Source: Nectonema munidae (taxonomy: Eukaryota; Nematomorpha; Nectonematoida; Nectonematidae). From it: a stretch of DNA of 64,000 bases. Both the position numbers and the translations under genes were made by a program. Positions within the stretch are counted from its first letter, which is position 1; every line of letters begins with the position of its first letter. The DNA lies in NCBI GenBank assembly GCA_030549495.1, contig JAUIRK010000993.1:1-64000 (forward strand), written 5' to 3'. The notes under the pieces are model-generated. The model was not told the DNA's origin and ran no database searches. It saw only the letters and a program-made list of their open reading frames with translations. Below are positions 9,997 through 22,297 of the stretch, piece by piece.

Positions 9997-12900
9997 TGTT
10001 ATTAACATATTATCTTTTAACTTTTCCAATGTATCTGTTAGTTTAATCAAAACTTCACAAATAATCCAAGTATTCAGTGTGTGCTTGTTGTAAATAGAGT
10101 GCCTCACAACATAATTGGAATGTTGTAGATAAAATGGTGCCTCATAACATAGCTTAAAAGCTCACAATTCACTGGCAATTTACAAATAACCCTCTAACCA
10201 CAATCACTCTGTTTTCAATAGTATATAAGCCTTCACATTTCTTTATCTTCTTTGAAAGTAAAGGCTACTTTTCTTCAAATAAATTTATTTCTTACTTTAC
10301 ACAACAATTTACTTTCAACCTATCACCTTTATGGACAACTTTCTGCGTCCAGAAGGACTTGACATAGATCCCAACTTTGCCACTGCTACTGAGAAATGGA
10401 AACACTGGTACTCAACCTTCAAGAACTTTATTTCCTCCATCTCAGCTCTCCATCCTGAAAAGCTCTCTGTTCTCACTAACTACATTTCAGCCTTTGTCTT
10501 CGAATGAGAACGTGAAAGAGTACGATAATGCCATCTCTAAACTCGAAAGCATCTATGTGAAGAAAAAGAATCATGTCTTTGCTCGGCACTTGCTACGGAA
10601 ACAACTACCTGACGAAAGTGTCGACGCTTTTGTACAGCAACTGCAAAGATTGAGTCTTGAGTGTGAGTATTCCTCGGTCTCCGTTGAACAGCACCGAGAT
10701 GAAGAGATAAGAGATGCCTTGATCAATGGTTTTGATTCAGACACGATACGTCTACGCCTACTAGAAAACAAAAACTTGGACTTGCAGAGTGCCTACGATA
10801 AAGCTCGCGCACTGGAGATAGTTCAAAGCAACTGTCATGCCTACAAAACAGACACAACTTTTTTCCTTGCTTCGACCAGAAAGGATCCTACAGAACCATG
10901 TTCTAGCTACAAGTCTAAGCATTTATGCTTTTTCTGCGGTAAAGCTTCCACCCAAGAAAAATCTGTCCTGTTAAAAACTCAAAGTGCTTTTCTAAAGCTT
11001 GTAGATCGTCTTGTATCAATACAGAAAAAGATGTTGCAACTAGTAATGATGAATCTATCCTTGCAACTATAATTGATGCTAACAATAAATCTAGTACTTG
11101 TTTTTGTAGGGAGGTACCTACTAAGAGTGATTTTGTGATAGCTGCTACTAGTGGTAAATTCAATTCTAAGGTTTTAATTATGAGAAAAAAGGTCAAGTTG
11201 AAGCGAACTGTTTGATTGATACAGGATCTACTGAAAGCTTTGTTTCTTCGGAATTTGTAAACAAGGTAAGATTAAGGGTGTTTCCGATTAATAGAGTTGT
11301 GAGTATGGCTTCATCTGATCTTACTGTGCCAATATTAGGGTATTGTTTAGAAAGTTTGGTATTCAAAGAGAGCGCTCATCATAACATTAAATTAAACGTT
11401 TTAGAGAATCTCGTAAGTGACATAGTTATTGGGCAAGATTTTTTTGTGCTCACAAATTTCTTAAGTTCGATTTAGGAGGAAAACTTCCTGGCATTCTGCT
11501 GTGTTCCCTTTCGAAATTACAATCACCGTTTCCGTCGTTATTTCGCTATTTAACTAAAGATTGCCGTCCTATAGCAACCAAATCTAGGAAGTATAGAAAT
11601 TCAGATAGTGAATTCATCGAGAAAGAGGTGAAAAGATTACTTAAGGATGGCATTATAGAGGAAAGTCTTTCCCCGTGGAGAGCACAGCCATTTGTTAGTA
11701 AGAGAACCACAAAACACGCATGGTAGACTATAGTAAAACCATAAACAGGTTTACGCAATTAGATGCCTATCCTCTGCCTAAAATTGAATGCATAGTAAAT
11801 AAATTAGCGCGCAATAAAGTTTTCACTAGCTTAGATCTGAACTCTGCGTATCATCAGGTAACGCTCGCTGCAGGTGATGAAGCGTATACTGCATTCCAGT
11901 GGAAATATAAGTTGTATTCGTTTACACGAATTCCTTTTCGTCTTACGAATGCTGTGCCATGTTTTCAAAGAATTATTGATAGAATCATAGACGCTGAAAA
12001 ATTAAGGGGTGTGTATGCGTATCTAGATAACATAACGATCGCAGTCAGTGATATTATTTAACATAACAAAAACCTAGAAGCCTTCATGAATGCTGCTATT
12101 ACTTTCAATGAAGCTAAATCGCAAATAGCCAAAAACGAAATTTGTCTTCTTGGCTACAAGATTAGTCATAACGTGGTAAATCTTGACACTAATAGAGTTG
12201 CACCGCTTCTTGAAACGAGGCCTCCTGATAATCTAAAATCATTAAAGGGTGTCATAGGTCTTTTGTATACTATGCGCGCTGGATCAATCATTATTCAGAT
12301 GATATAAGACCTTTGATCACAGCTGCGTCATTTCCACTCTACGAAGAGCCAACTGCTGCGTTTGGAAAACTTAAAAGATTACATAGTAAAGCTAGCCTAA
12401 GAGTGATAGATCCTAATCAACCCCTATTTTTGGAAACGGATGCTAGTAATTTTGCTATAGTGGCTTCACTTAATCAAAACGGGCAACCAATAGCCTTTCA
12501 CGCTAGAACGTTGCGAAAGGATGAGAAATCACACTCGTCTTTAGAAAAAGAAGCATGCGCAATAATGGAAGCTATAAGGAAATGGAAACATTACTTGTTG
12601 GGACGCCATTTCACATTAATCACAGATCAAGAAGCTCTATCATACATGTTTAATAAGAGACATTCAGGTAAAATAAAAAACGATAAACTTTTGAGATGAC
12701 GAATTGAACTGGCATCTTATGATTATGATGTAAAATATAGAAAAGGGAGTCTGAATATCGTTGCCGATACGCTTTCAAGGGCTGTTTTGGCTGCCACAAA
12801 CAAAAATTTGCCTTTTTCAAATGATTAAAGGTTGCAAAATTTGTAATGAAACGAAGCCAAGGTTTTATAATCCACCATATACTCCTTTAGTTAAAGCTAC

Positions 12901-13620
12901 TAGACCATGGGAGAGACTGAATATAGACTTCAAATGCGGATTTCCCCTTTCCAATGAGTACACAATCTTCCTAACAATCATAGATGAGTAGTCACGCTTT
13001 CCGTTTGTATTTCCTTGTAAGGACATGAGTGCCAAAACAGTTATGCGTTGTTTGAGCTTTTTGTTTTCTATTTGTGGCTTATCTGAGTACATCCAGAGTG
13101 ACAGAGGCCTTCCTTTTTGTCACAAGAACTTCAACAATATTTGCTCAATCTAGGAGTGGCAACAAGTCGCACTATCCTCTACAATCTAACTGGCAACTCA
13201 CAGTGTGAAAGATACAATGAAATTGTTTGGAAAAGCATTTGCCTAGCTCTAAAAGCAGGTGATCTTGATGTAAAAGCTTGGCAAGATGTTTTGGAAGACG
13301 CCCTACACTCAATTCGATCTTTGCTGTGTACTGTAACTGGATGTACTACTCACGAAAGATTCATGGCTTTTCCAAAAAGGTCTATACGGAGTCTCTTTAC
13401 CATCTTGGATTATGTCTCCTGGCAACTTACTTCTGAAAAAAAGCCAAGAAATGACAAGTACAGCGCTGAAGTTGAAGAGGTTGAACTATTGCAAGCAACA
13501 CCCTCTTATACTCACGTTCGTTTATCCAATGGAAACGAAACCAGCGTAAACTTAAAAGACTAGGCTCCTCTTGACGATAGTTCCACGAAACAACTTGACT
13601 CCAGCCCAACATAAAATAAT
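9997..13620 (+). mobile_element. Gypsy-type (Metaviridae) LTR retrotransposon fossil, broken, one LTR visible
   Basis: A probable 5' LTR of roughly 310 bp runs from about 9997 (TGTT) to about 10306 (AACA), with a TATA-like TATATAAGCC near 10221 and AATAAA near 10278. Next come Gag-like sequence (about 10.33-11.1 kb), an aspartic protease with a D-T-G core (about 11.2-11.47 kb), reverse transcriptase (about 11.56-12.3 kb), RNase H with the TDAS motif (about 12.4-12.7 kb), and integrase with the zinc-binding and core regions (about 12.8-13.56 kb). The order PR-RT-RH-IN marks it as Gypsy-like. No second LTR is seen. The copy is broken with several breaks and is a fossil of middle age, since domains still align along their length. 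It abuts the LINE-B tail. Confidence 0.8.
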
Positions 13621-14740
13621 CAAGCTGAGAATTTAGAACTTTAATTAACTAATTTTTTAACTTTAGAATCTAAGTTAACTAAGTAGTAAAAGTCTGCGGA
13701 TATTTAATAGTGGTGAGTCATTTTAATTTATTTTCTGAAAAATATTATACGTAAAAACAGGATAATACATTAAATTTAAAGCTAAATCAACTTGTGTTTA
13801 ATATTCATTTTTAGTGTACTTATTTTATAAGACAAAGCTGTACAATTAAATAGAATAGTTTACGTAAAATGAAAAATGAGCAAGAAGTTATTTACAAAAA
13901 GAAAATTGAAAAAAATTGAGAAATATGTCAAAAAATATTGTAAAATCATTTTAGTATAAACACACTTTTTTTATTTGGGAATAATCGAACACTTTCTAGA
14001 TTTGTTAATTTAAGTAATTTTATAATTAAATTTAAATATATTCAACCGTTTTGTTGCCTGTAAACCAGCATAGGTGGCTTATGTATGCGAGGCGCATCAA
14101 ACAACCAAGAAAATTTTAATTAATTTTATTTTTCCCATTGACATTTTAATCCTTATCCAGGTAACGAAAATGGTTCACAATTATAAAAATTTTGCATTCT
14201 TATCATCAGATTGATGTCTTTTACATAACTTTATAGATTAAGATAATATTTTTCTAAATAAGAAACTCGAGATTTATATGTATGTTAAGTTTCATAATTT
14301 TTTTTATTAGGTGGCAATTTAACTTTATTTCTGTCAGCTCATTTTGCCACGACCCGATAATTTATTCTTTTCCCGTACAAATAAGTTTTTTTGTGAACTA
14401 TTAAATCAAAGTGCATACTTTATTCACAGAAGGCTGTTAGTTTTTATTAATTTTTTAAAGAATTTGTATATATTTTATAAATAAAATTAGTAAGAATAGT
14501 ATACAGACTTGAGGTAGGGTTGCCAGATTTTAAATATAAAAAGGAGAACATTTAACAGAAAAATGTAAAATGCGAACTTGATTATGTATATATATATAAT
14601 ATATGAAACTTTTTTAAGTTATAATTTAGTATCAAAATTGTTTTTACAGTTTCACTATATAATAATTGGTTTTTACAATAATCCTCGCTCCATCAAAGAA
14701 AAAATTCCCGCTATATTTGCATTATGAATCATTATATATT
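13621..14740. other. AT-rich DNA without recognised features
   Basis: This is the downstream flank of the Gypsy-type fossil. I looked for a repeat of its upstream LTR and did not see one. There are no frames of note on either strand and no clear repeats. Confidence 0.4.
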
Positions 14741-14744
14741 GTTC

Positions 14745-14887
14745 GGTACTTATGGGTTATCTCCCCCCCCCTCCTATTCTAAAATTTTTTTTCCAACTTA
14801 ATAATTTTAAAATACTAATTAATTTATAATTTCAAATAAAAATTTTTATAGTGAGGAGGGGGAGGGGGGATGTAACCCATAAGTACC
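14745..14887. repeat. palindromic MITE-like element with C/G-run arms
   Basis: The left arm GGTACTTATGGGTTAT followed by a long C run (14745-14773) is matched in reverse by a G-rich stretch and ATGTAACCCATAAGTACC (14852-14887). The arms flank an AT-rich centre of about 75 bp. Strong inverted symmetry with a poor centre is typical of a small non-autonomous DNA element or a foldback repeat. No transposase fragment is present and no clear target duplication could be fixed. Confidence 0.6.
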
Positions 14888-15030
14888 TATTGCCCCATTA
14901 TTCTGGTCGTTAAAGGGTTATCATATATTTCAGAGAAAATTTTGGTATTTTAGGTTTAACAAAATATACAGACAAAAAATTTTTTCTTTACAACCAGATT
15001 TGCCTGTCACGTCTGGTCCCTCTAATGTAC

Positions 15031-15481
15031 GGGCAAATACATTTTTGAGTATTTTAAATACAAATATTTTTTATATGAGTATTTGAATTACAAATACAAA
15101 TACTTTTAAAAATACATTTTTAATTCATAGGTATGGCTTATACTATCGTTAGTGTTACATCTAATAAACATTTAAGTTTTAAAGGGAAGAATTTACCAGC
15201 TTCTATTTCTTATTAAATAAAAGAATATAAGGCACGACTAGTCGATGTTATTCTGCTCTGAATGTCTGGATATATTAGTATAGCCTTTGTGCTTTGAAGA
15301 CTCAACGAGCAAGGTCAATTTTAAAAGAAGTTATAAAATTGGAAAGTATTTATTTTTTTAAATACCTTTGGTAATATTTCAAATACAAATAAAAATACGT
15401 CTCATTTGCAAAACTTTAATTAGAAATGCAAATACTTTCAAATTTAAAAGTATACTCTAAAATACAAATGTATTTAACCCC
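15031..15481. mobile_element. MITE-like element with AAATACA-rich inverted ends
   Basis: The left end starts GGGCAAATACATTTTTGAGT and the right end, read in reverse, starts GGGGTTAAATACATTTGTAT. Inside, many copies of AAATACAAATA occur in both orientations near both ends. The 451-bp length and imperfect inverted ends fit a non-autonomous DNA transposon. Target duplications are not obvious, so the superfamily is left open. Confidence 0.5.
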
Positions 15482-17254
15482 AAGACTGGTAGTATTATGA
15501 CAGATATATTGAGTCGAGAATATGATTTTAAAACAAAAAAATAGGGTCTGTTAAGAATGTAAGCGCCTAGAGAGAATAAAATTTATGAATCCAATGTGCT
15601 GATATTTTTAGTTATAGTTGTCATAAAAGTGTCGTCTTGAAACCGTACTTATTTAGATTTTGGATCATACGAGAAAATAAAATATTTTAACAATAAAATA
15701 TTTTTTTAAAGTATATTTTTGTCGTTCTTCATATTCATATTTTATATCCTTCACTTATTTACAAATAATGTTATGATTTCTAAGTTTGACATATTATAAA
15801 AGACAATTAAAAGCAGCCATTTTGTGGACACAGTGAGGTCAAGAATAAAGGAAAATCAACAAACGCATATCCCTGTTATCTCAACATACCTGAAATCGAT
15901 CCTTCAGCTGCTTGATGTTACTGATCAGGCCATTCAAGTCCTATTTTTGCGAGCTTAGAAATACATAGATGGCTAGCGATCAAGTAGAGGAAACCAAGAA
16001 TGGAAACCTCTAACCTCTCAACTTTCATATAACTTTTCAGTTAGACAAGTTTGACTCTGAGATCATCGGATACAGTCAATAAGATCGGAATGTTCAATCT
16101 AATGATCATCTTGAGTGGATCAAAACGATTTATCAGGTCAAGAACGATAACCGATAGCAGCACAATATCGTATTTGGCGATCTGTATCTCTAACAATGAT
16201 ATAATTACGGAAGAACAGGCCAGACAAGTATTTCTAGAATCGGATGATGAAGACGAGGAAACTATTTGAATGTTTTTTCTGATTATATCCTCAATTAATT
16301 AAAATGGAAAATTTTCTACTTTATTTTTAATTAAAGTATAACTTTTGTTTTATGGGAATAACTTGCACAATTTCTTTGTTATTATAGACCGGTCAAACTA
16401 TATTCAACAATTTCGTTTCTCTTATACGAAAGATCTAATACTCATAATAAGTATGTTTTTATAAATTTACCTTATATTTTTGTGTAAAGTTGACTTTTTA
16501 GCCCCCAAAATTGAGGGTCGACTTTTATAAAAGTAACAAAAAGCAAACCTTTAAATCTTGTGGCATATTGGTGCAGGAAACCAGGCCTAACCTTAAGCTA
16601 ATACCGACGACAGCCTCAACTACCGATGTAAATACATGTAGCTACTAATGTAAATACTTGTTTTTAAAACAATTCACATTCTAATTCGACACTAATAATG
16701 TAATAATAATGCTAACGAAACAATTCACGGTATAGGTGCGTTCACACCAACCCTTTTTTTTTATCACAAATGTTAAATAACAACATCTAGGACAACATCA
16801 GATCTTTATTTCTCACCAAAATAAATTACAATAAAAGATATATTTTATTCATTGATTTTATTGTACCAACAATATACTTTTAGTTATATATTCCTTGAAA
16901 TTTAGACATGGTTATACTTTTACTAAAATCAGTACCGGTATTAATATCAATATTTTCACTTCTTTGTTAGTGTGACATGTTGCTAACTACTCATATACTA
17001 GATATGAGATCTAATTATTTCGAACGTAAATTGCAGCCCATCCGTGCGAAAGTAAAAGTAGATTGGGGATCACTCTTCTAAATAGTATGACCCAATTCTG
17101 ATTAAAATTTATATCTACTCCAATAATAATCTTTTCTGTAATCATATGAGTATTTATCAATTAAATGCTAATTGCTGAATAATCTTCTAATTATTTCCAT
17201 GTCTGCCTCACTCAGAACGCTTTAATTCCGTGATGGCCTTTAGGAAGTGACGTG
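15482..17254. other. AT-rich intergenic region with a coding-like island
   Basis: The segment 15830-16270 is less AT-rich than its surroundings and contains a 72-codon frame (16051-16269) ending in an acidic run (ESDDEDEE). It has no recognisable domain and other frames there are broken. It could be a gene relic. At about 16485-16545 two GTYGACTTTT motifs flank a C-rich run, a pattern like the end of a DNA transposon, but no partner end was found. The last 200 bp should hold the TAF8 promoter; no TATA box is evident. Confidence 0.35.
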
Positions 17255-17923
17255 ATGGCGCACCCCGACTCCTCCTACCTCACTCCTCCTGTGGCGTGGA
17301 TTCTGGGCAAAGCAGGCTTCTCACATTGCGATCGTCGCGCTTTCTCCATCTGCATTGAGTTGATATCTTCCTTTCTGTGCGAACTTCCTTCCCTCATTTC
17401 CTCCTATTCCACACACTCCCTGCGCTCCAAGCCAGACTTGTCCGATATCCTTCTAGCACTTGTCTCCATGGGTTTCGAAATTTCATCGATTCTCCCGTCA
17501 CCTAAAAATCCTCTACTAAGGACTCATCACCCCTATGCTATTCACAATTCAATGCCAGAGCCCTACCCAATTCTTCTTTCCTCAGGCGTCAGTCATCTCT
17601 CTCTCCCTACGAGGTATGGCTGTTCACCTCCCGATCCTCACACGTACTCAAAGTCTTCAATTGCCTTCAAACGCGAAAAAGACTTTCGCGCTTATCGGCG
17701 TAAAAGAGCGTTTCAATGCCGAAAAACTGCGAATTCATACGTTGCATATTTATGCCGAAGTTTGGAGAGGGAAAATGATTCGTCTTCTTATAAGCTATCC
17801 TACATAAATCTCTTTCATTCCAATGATTCTCTTGGTAGAGTCATAGTTCCCAAATTTGATCAGCGGGTTCATTTGAAAGCGCTTCTAAATTCAGAAATCG
17901 AAAACATTCAAAATAAAGTCTAG
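17255..17923 (+). CDS. TAF8: TAF8, TFIID subunit 8 (histone-fold protein), single exon
   Basis: This 222-residue protein begins at ATG 17255 (a GTG just upstream is ignored). Residues about 12-82 form a histone fold: WILGKAGF, then helices ending in KPDLSDILLALVSMGFE, which matches the TAF8 signature (human TAF8 has PTLSDIVVTLVEMGF). The second TAF8 hallmark, PDPHTYSKS at about 126-134, corresponds to PDPHTYIKT in vertebrates and is followed by a basic stretch. Known TAF8 pairs with TAF10 through the histone fold and joins the TFIID core in RNA polymerase II preinitiation. Length is somewhat short compared with about 310 residues in human. No introns appear and the frame is intact. It has higher G+C than its flanks, as expected for a constrained host gene. 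TAF3 is the closest alternative but lacks the PDPHTY motif. Confidence 0.85.
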   Translation: MAHPDSSYLTPPVAWILGKAGFSHCDRRAFSICIELISSFLCELPSLISSYSTHSLRSKPDLSDILLALVSMGFEISSILPSPKNPLLRTHHPYAIHNSMPEPYPILLSSGVSHLSLPTRYGCSPPDPHTYSKSSIAFKREKDFRAYRRKRAFQCRKTANSYVAYLCRSLERENDSSSYKLSYINLFHSNDSLGRVIVPKFDQRVHLKALLNSEIENIQNKV

Positions 17924-18828
17924 TATTGCATTTTTCATACTTTTTAATTTTTCATATCACGATTACACTCCAAGGTGTGTATTGAAGAAGAAAAGAAAAG
18001 AAATTTATTGCAAAATCACATAAATGGTAAACATACAAACTAAACTTATAAAAAAGGATACTAAGTATTTTTACTTACCTCATACAATGCTAGCAAACCG
18101 CAGAAAAATACAATGAGAATTTAAGATATATTCAAAAGTCTTCAAAAAATACTCTTCATTCGAAAACCCATTACTTTCAACGTCTAATTAACCCGGATAT
18201 AATTTATTTTATCTCATTTGAAATTTTAAAATTCTTTCTATTTCAATAAAAGAGAAAAAGTCGATCAATTTTTTTATTTGAAGGACATGACAGATAACAG
18301 TTCAGGTGCCAGCGGTGCAATTGATTTTAGAATAAGTTGTCTACTAATATATAATAATTTCAAGCGAATCATATGCAGTCAAACCTGTCTCAGTGACCAC
18401 TTGCTTCTAACGGTCACTAAAATAACCCCCGGAGAAAATTACTACAGAATGCATTCTTTGAATAGCGGCCACCTACCAAACGCAGTCCACTTCTTGAAGC
18501 GAATAACGGCCAAGTTGCCACAAGGTTTTGCCAACAATTATCAAGTGAAGATACATGTACTGTACTTCACACTATATGTAGACGGGTTATGACATTTTGT
18601 AAAATTAAAAACCTGTATCAAAAAAAGATGAACTTTTACTTTTTATTTGATAAAATTATTTTTATTTTGTTGAATTAAAAAAAAAATTACACGCATCTTG
18701 AATTGAAAGTTTTAATACTTCAAAGAAAAAACATGGAAAAACATTTATTTAAAATTACGACTAAATTATTTTGTTACACGTTATGAACTTTTGGGATAAA
18801 TATTTGTCACTTTTACACTACAAATAAT
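17924..18828. other. TAF8 3' flank, AT-rich
   Basis: This region holds the TAF8 3' UTR. A segment at about 18375-18560 is richer in G+C and contains ACCTGTCTCAGTGACCAC and repeated GCGGCCACC/ACGGCCAAG-like words. It resembles the terminal repeats of pogo-type non-autonomous elements. A 104-codon frame at 18278-18592 covers this repeat-like part and I do not regard it as a gene. Confidence 0.35.
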
Positions 18829-19230
18829 GTGGGGATGTTAAGAATGATTTGTTGTGGAGTAACCTTGAAAGATAAAGTAAGTAATGAAAAATTTAGAAAT
18901 TTGACAGGCGTGATTGATATCAAAAAAGTTATAAAAACGCAAAGACTCAGATTGTTTGGACATGTTTCCAGAAGAAATAGTGGGGAACTTATAAATAATG
19001 TTTTAAAATTAAGTTTCAGTAGAAAAGATAAGGGTAGACCTAAACTAAACTGGATGGAAAATATTAATACTAAGAAGGATATGAAAATTTTAGGACTAAA
19101 ACTTGGTGATGAAAAAGACAGGCTTTATTAGAGGCGCAAAATCAAGATTATTTGAATCAGTTTCTTTAATTGTCATCTTTAGTGATCCGGCTCATCCCAG
19201 CTTGCTGGGATTAATCATGGCCGCTAAAAA
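18829..19230 (+). pseudogene. 3' end of a LINE (C-terminal RT region plus 3' tail)
   Basis: The 100-codon frame to 19131 carries the characteristic C-terminal block of RTE/CR1-like LINE ORF2: LRMICCGVTLKDKVSNEKF, then RLRLFGHVSRRNSGE and KGRPKLNWMENI. It is followed by a 3' tail with a 7-bp stem, TCCCAGC-TT-GCTGGGA (19195-19210), and GATTAATCATGGCCGCTAAAA. A second 3' end of the same family is at 60560-60830. The upstream RT is missing, as expected for 5'-truncated LINE insertion. Confidence 0.7.
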
Positions 19231-19239
19231 GGAATTATG

Positions 19240-20882
19240 ATCTTAAAGAATTTATCATCGAAAAAAATCATTTTGTTATTTCACCACTGCAGCTAGATTC
19301 TAATTAATGAAAGAAACCTTAAAATTTCCCACAGTTTGTATCTCAAATTACAAAATTTCGAAGTTAAAAATCGAAAGATTAATTTAACAATTATATAGAA
19401 ATATCAAGTTTGGAATTGTATATTATAAATTTAAAAATTGTCTATGATGATGCTATTTTCTTTTATTATTTTTAAGTTAAAATAAGTTTTTTCCAGATTT
19501 TTTAGGTCAATTACATAAATTATAAAAAAAAAATTTTTTACGCAATTTCCTTAAAATATTTGAAAATAATATCATAAATGCAAGTTTATATAATTCAAAC
19601 TGATTCCGTAATATAAATTTAAATGCAACCTTTTAAAAAAATTCGCTCCCAAAATTTCAAATATTGTTGGCCGAATTTTGTTGAAAAGAATAAATTAGTT
19701 TTTTTTTTAATTTTGCAATAAGGATAATTCTTACCTAAAAATAATTAATTTTGGATAACAATATAATTATAATAAGAAGAGCACGACATGATTACTAATA
19801 TAACTCGTGTAAGGATTTCTATTTTATTCACTAATAGTATTATCATTCATGGAATTACATCAAGCGACAATATCTCTCATCCATTTGAATAAGTTAATAT
19901 CTCAAAATTTTCAAAAAGAATTATAAGTTAAGTTTAGAATTGGAGGTTTCGTTGTCAGTCCATCCTTACGGATATCTCTCAATCAATCCATCGCCGAATT
20001 CTTAGTCCAGGATCTACGCTCTGTTTTCATTCCACTACTGCATAACTATTTAATATATATGGATACAATAGAACTGATTGATAGTACAATCTTAACCCGA
20101 TCGTTTCCAATCTTAGAAAGAAGCTTAATATTAATTAAATGGCTAACTTGATTTTAATAATGTTAAAATTCGGTCATCATGGCACACTACGTAAAGGTTT
20201 CTTCAGAGCAAGAAAATCAGGATAAAAACCTGCGAAATAAATTTGGACTTCGAGCCGCATTTTGTTCCTTTTACTCATTTACTATTATCATTTATTATTA
20301 AACTTGTCAGCTATAGTTAAAATAAAAAATGTTTAAAAAAATTTCAAAGGAAACTGTGGGCCGCTTTAGAGAATACCGAGGGTCGCATGCGGCTCACGAG
20401 CTTCAATTTGGAAGACATTATCCTAGAGAACTAAAGAGAGGAGTGAGTTCAGGTCCCCCTCCCCTTAACCTTTTTCATGCCACTAATAATAATAATGAGA
20501 TTTATTTCGAAAAACTATAATTTTTATTTTTTAGCTATAAGAAAAAGAAAAATGCTTAAAAAATTTTCTTCTAAAACGCAAGTCAAAATATGAAGACGTT
20601 CCCATATGGGACAATATATTTTAAAATAATTTTTTTGTAATTATTTTTAAAAATATGTTTTATTTATTTTTTATTTTTAACATTTCGCATGTTTATTGAA
20701 TGTTTTTATTTTAATAAATTTTTATTTTTATTAAAGAAATTGAAAATAATATAATCGCACCAAAAAAAAGAGCAAAAACTACCCCTCATTTATGAAAATA
20801 AAAAACAATAAAAAATTTTTATTTAAAGTATATACAATATGAACTTTTAACCAAGTTTCAACTAAAATGTGTTCCCACATGG
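19240..20882. other. AT-rich region, no clear gene
   Basis: This is mostly featureless A/T-rich sequence. Around 20240-20430 the words TTCGAGCCGCATTTT and GCATGCGGCTCACGAGC occur in opposite orientation, like the ends of a decayed hAT-type MITE. A 63-codon frame at 20329-20520 falls in it and is not convincing. Confidence 0.35.
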
Positions 20883-21173
20883 CAGTGGCGCATCCAGAAA
20901 TTTCTTATAGGGGGGGGGGGGGGGGGGGGGGGTGAAATATATTTAATTTTTTTGCAATTTTGTTAAAAGTTTTTAGAGAATATGACAGCTGTATTATGTT
21001 ATTTAGAATCACTAATTACCTGTTTTCATATTTTTAACATTTTTTGCCATGAATAAATTGCAAAAACTTATTTTTTATACATGTAAGGGTATACATTAGT
21101 AAGGGTAATTTTCGAAGGCATTTTTCATAGGGGGGGGGGCTAGGCCCATGAGCCCCCTCTGGATTCGCTACTG
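20883..21173. mobile_element. hAT-type MITE with 8-bp target duplication and long G run
   Basis: The left end CAGTGGCGCATCCAGA is matched in reverse at the right end by CAGTAGCGAATCCAGA. The flanking octamers are CCACATGG (20875-20882) and CCACATGA (21174-21181), a 7/8 match of the length hAT elements make. Both ends carry G tracts just inside, one of more than 20 G. The body is AT-rich and has no transposase. The CAGTGGCG-type end with a following G run is a common hAT MITE pattern in invertebrates. Confidence 0.8.
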
Positions 21174-21181
21174 CCACATGA

Positions 21182-22200
21182 GAACATTGGCATGATAAAG
21201 GTTAATTTATAGGGTTTTTGAGTTGGGGATTTTAAAAGGATATGAGGCAGTTTTATTATAAAATTTAAAAGTCGAATTTTGTAAGCATTTTGGAGTGGCC
21301 CTTTTTTGGTCGAACCCGGGGGTAAGATTTGCGTTAAATATTTTAAATTTTTAAGTAGTTGGAGTCCGATTTTAAACATCCGATTTCTGCGTCTGATTGT
21401 TATTATTATTGTAAGTATATTTGGAATCAGAGTCGAATATGTTCCCTCCAACTTTGCAGCGCTGATTATAAACAATACAAAATAAAGCTCTGGGCATCAT
21501 CCACCATCTGAAACCTGGAGCGCTCCTCCCTCTAAATTTTTTGCCTAAAGCTATCACTGTGAAAAGCTAAAATGGAAATATTTTAAAGTTCCACTAATGA
21601 TTTTGAATTTTTCCAATTTTATATCATTAAAAAACTTGTTTGGCTTGTAAGTAGACTTTCCATATCACTTTACTTGCTTTACGATTAAATTTCTGACACA
21701 AATTTTTTTAAAAATTATAAAAAAAAGTTTGCCTCAACAATGATTTTAAGGATGTTTGTACATTAATTTTTTACATTTTAAGGATGCCATGCAATTTGTT
21801 TTTGTTTATCATCAAAGTTATAAATTTCATTCTAAGGAATTTCATTGGTTAACGCACATCTCTTTCTCAGTGCTATTTTGATTACAAGCCTTGCTTTATA
21901 AATATAATTTGAGATTATATAATTTTATAATGATAAAAAGTTTTTTTAATGATAGATTGCATTACTTAATAACTTAGGTGAAATAGTGAAAAAATTTCTT
22001 GTTTTTACTTCATTGACTAAAAAATATTATTATATTTATTTAAATTAGTTATATTTAAAACGGTTATTGTGTGTCATAAATAACAATAAGTACTTCCAAC
22101 GTCAAAAATACTAGGAGCATGTTTTAAATAAATAATGTCTTTCTGGAAAAATTAAATCAAAAATTCGTAAATATTTTTAACATAGCTGAAGCTACAAAAT
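21182..22200. other. AT-rich spacer
   Basis: No gene is supported. A 111-codon minus frame (21140-21475) overlaps the MITE right end and looks like chance. The rest is A/T-rich up to the 3' UTR of the gene ending at 22298. Confidence 0.35.
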
Positions 22201-22297
22201 TTAGTCACAGCTCCGAGGTTCAAGAAAAAAAATGGAGAGTTATTTTGATTTTAATGTTTTTATTGTACCTTTTTTAAAAGCAAATTGGGAGATGCCC

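Noticed and set aside
13700-14700. Second LTR of the Gypsy-type fossil.
   Set aside because: No stretch resembling the upstream LTR was found in the kilobase after the integrase region.
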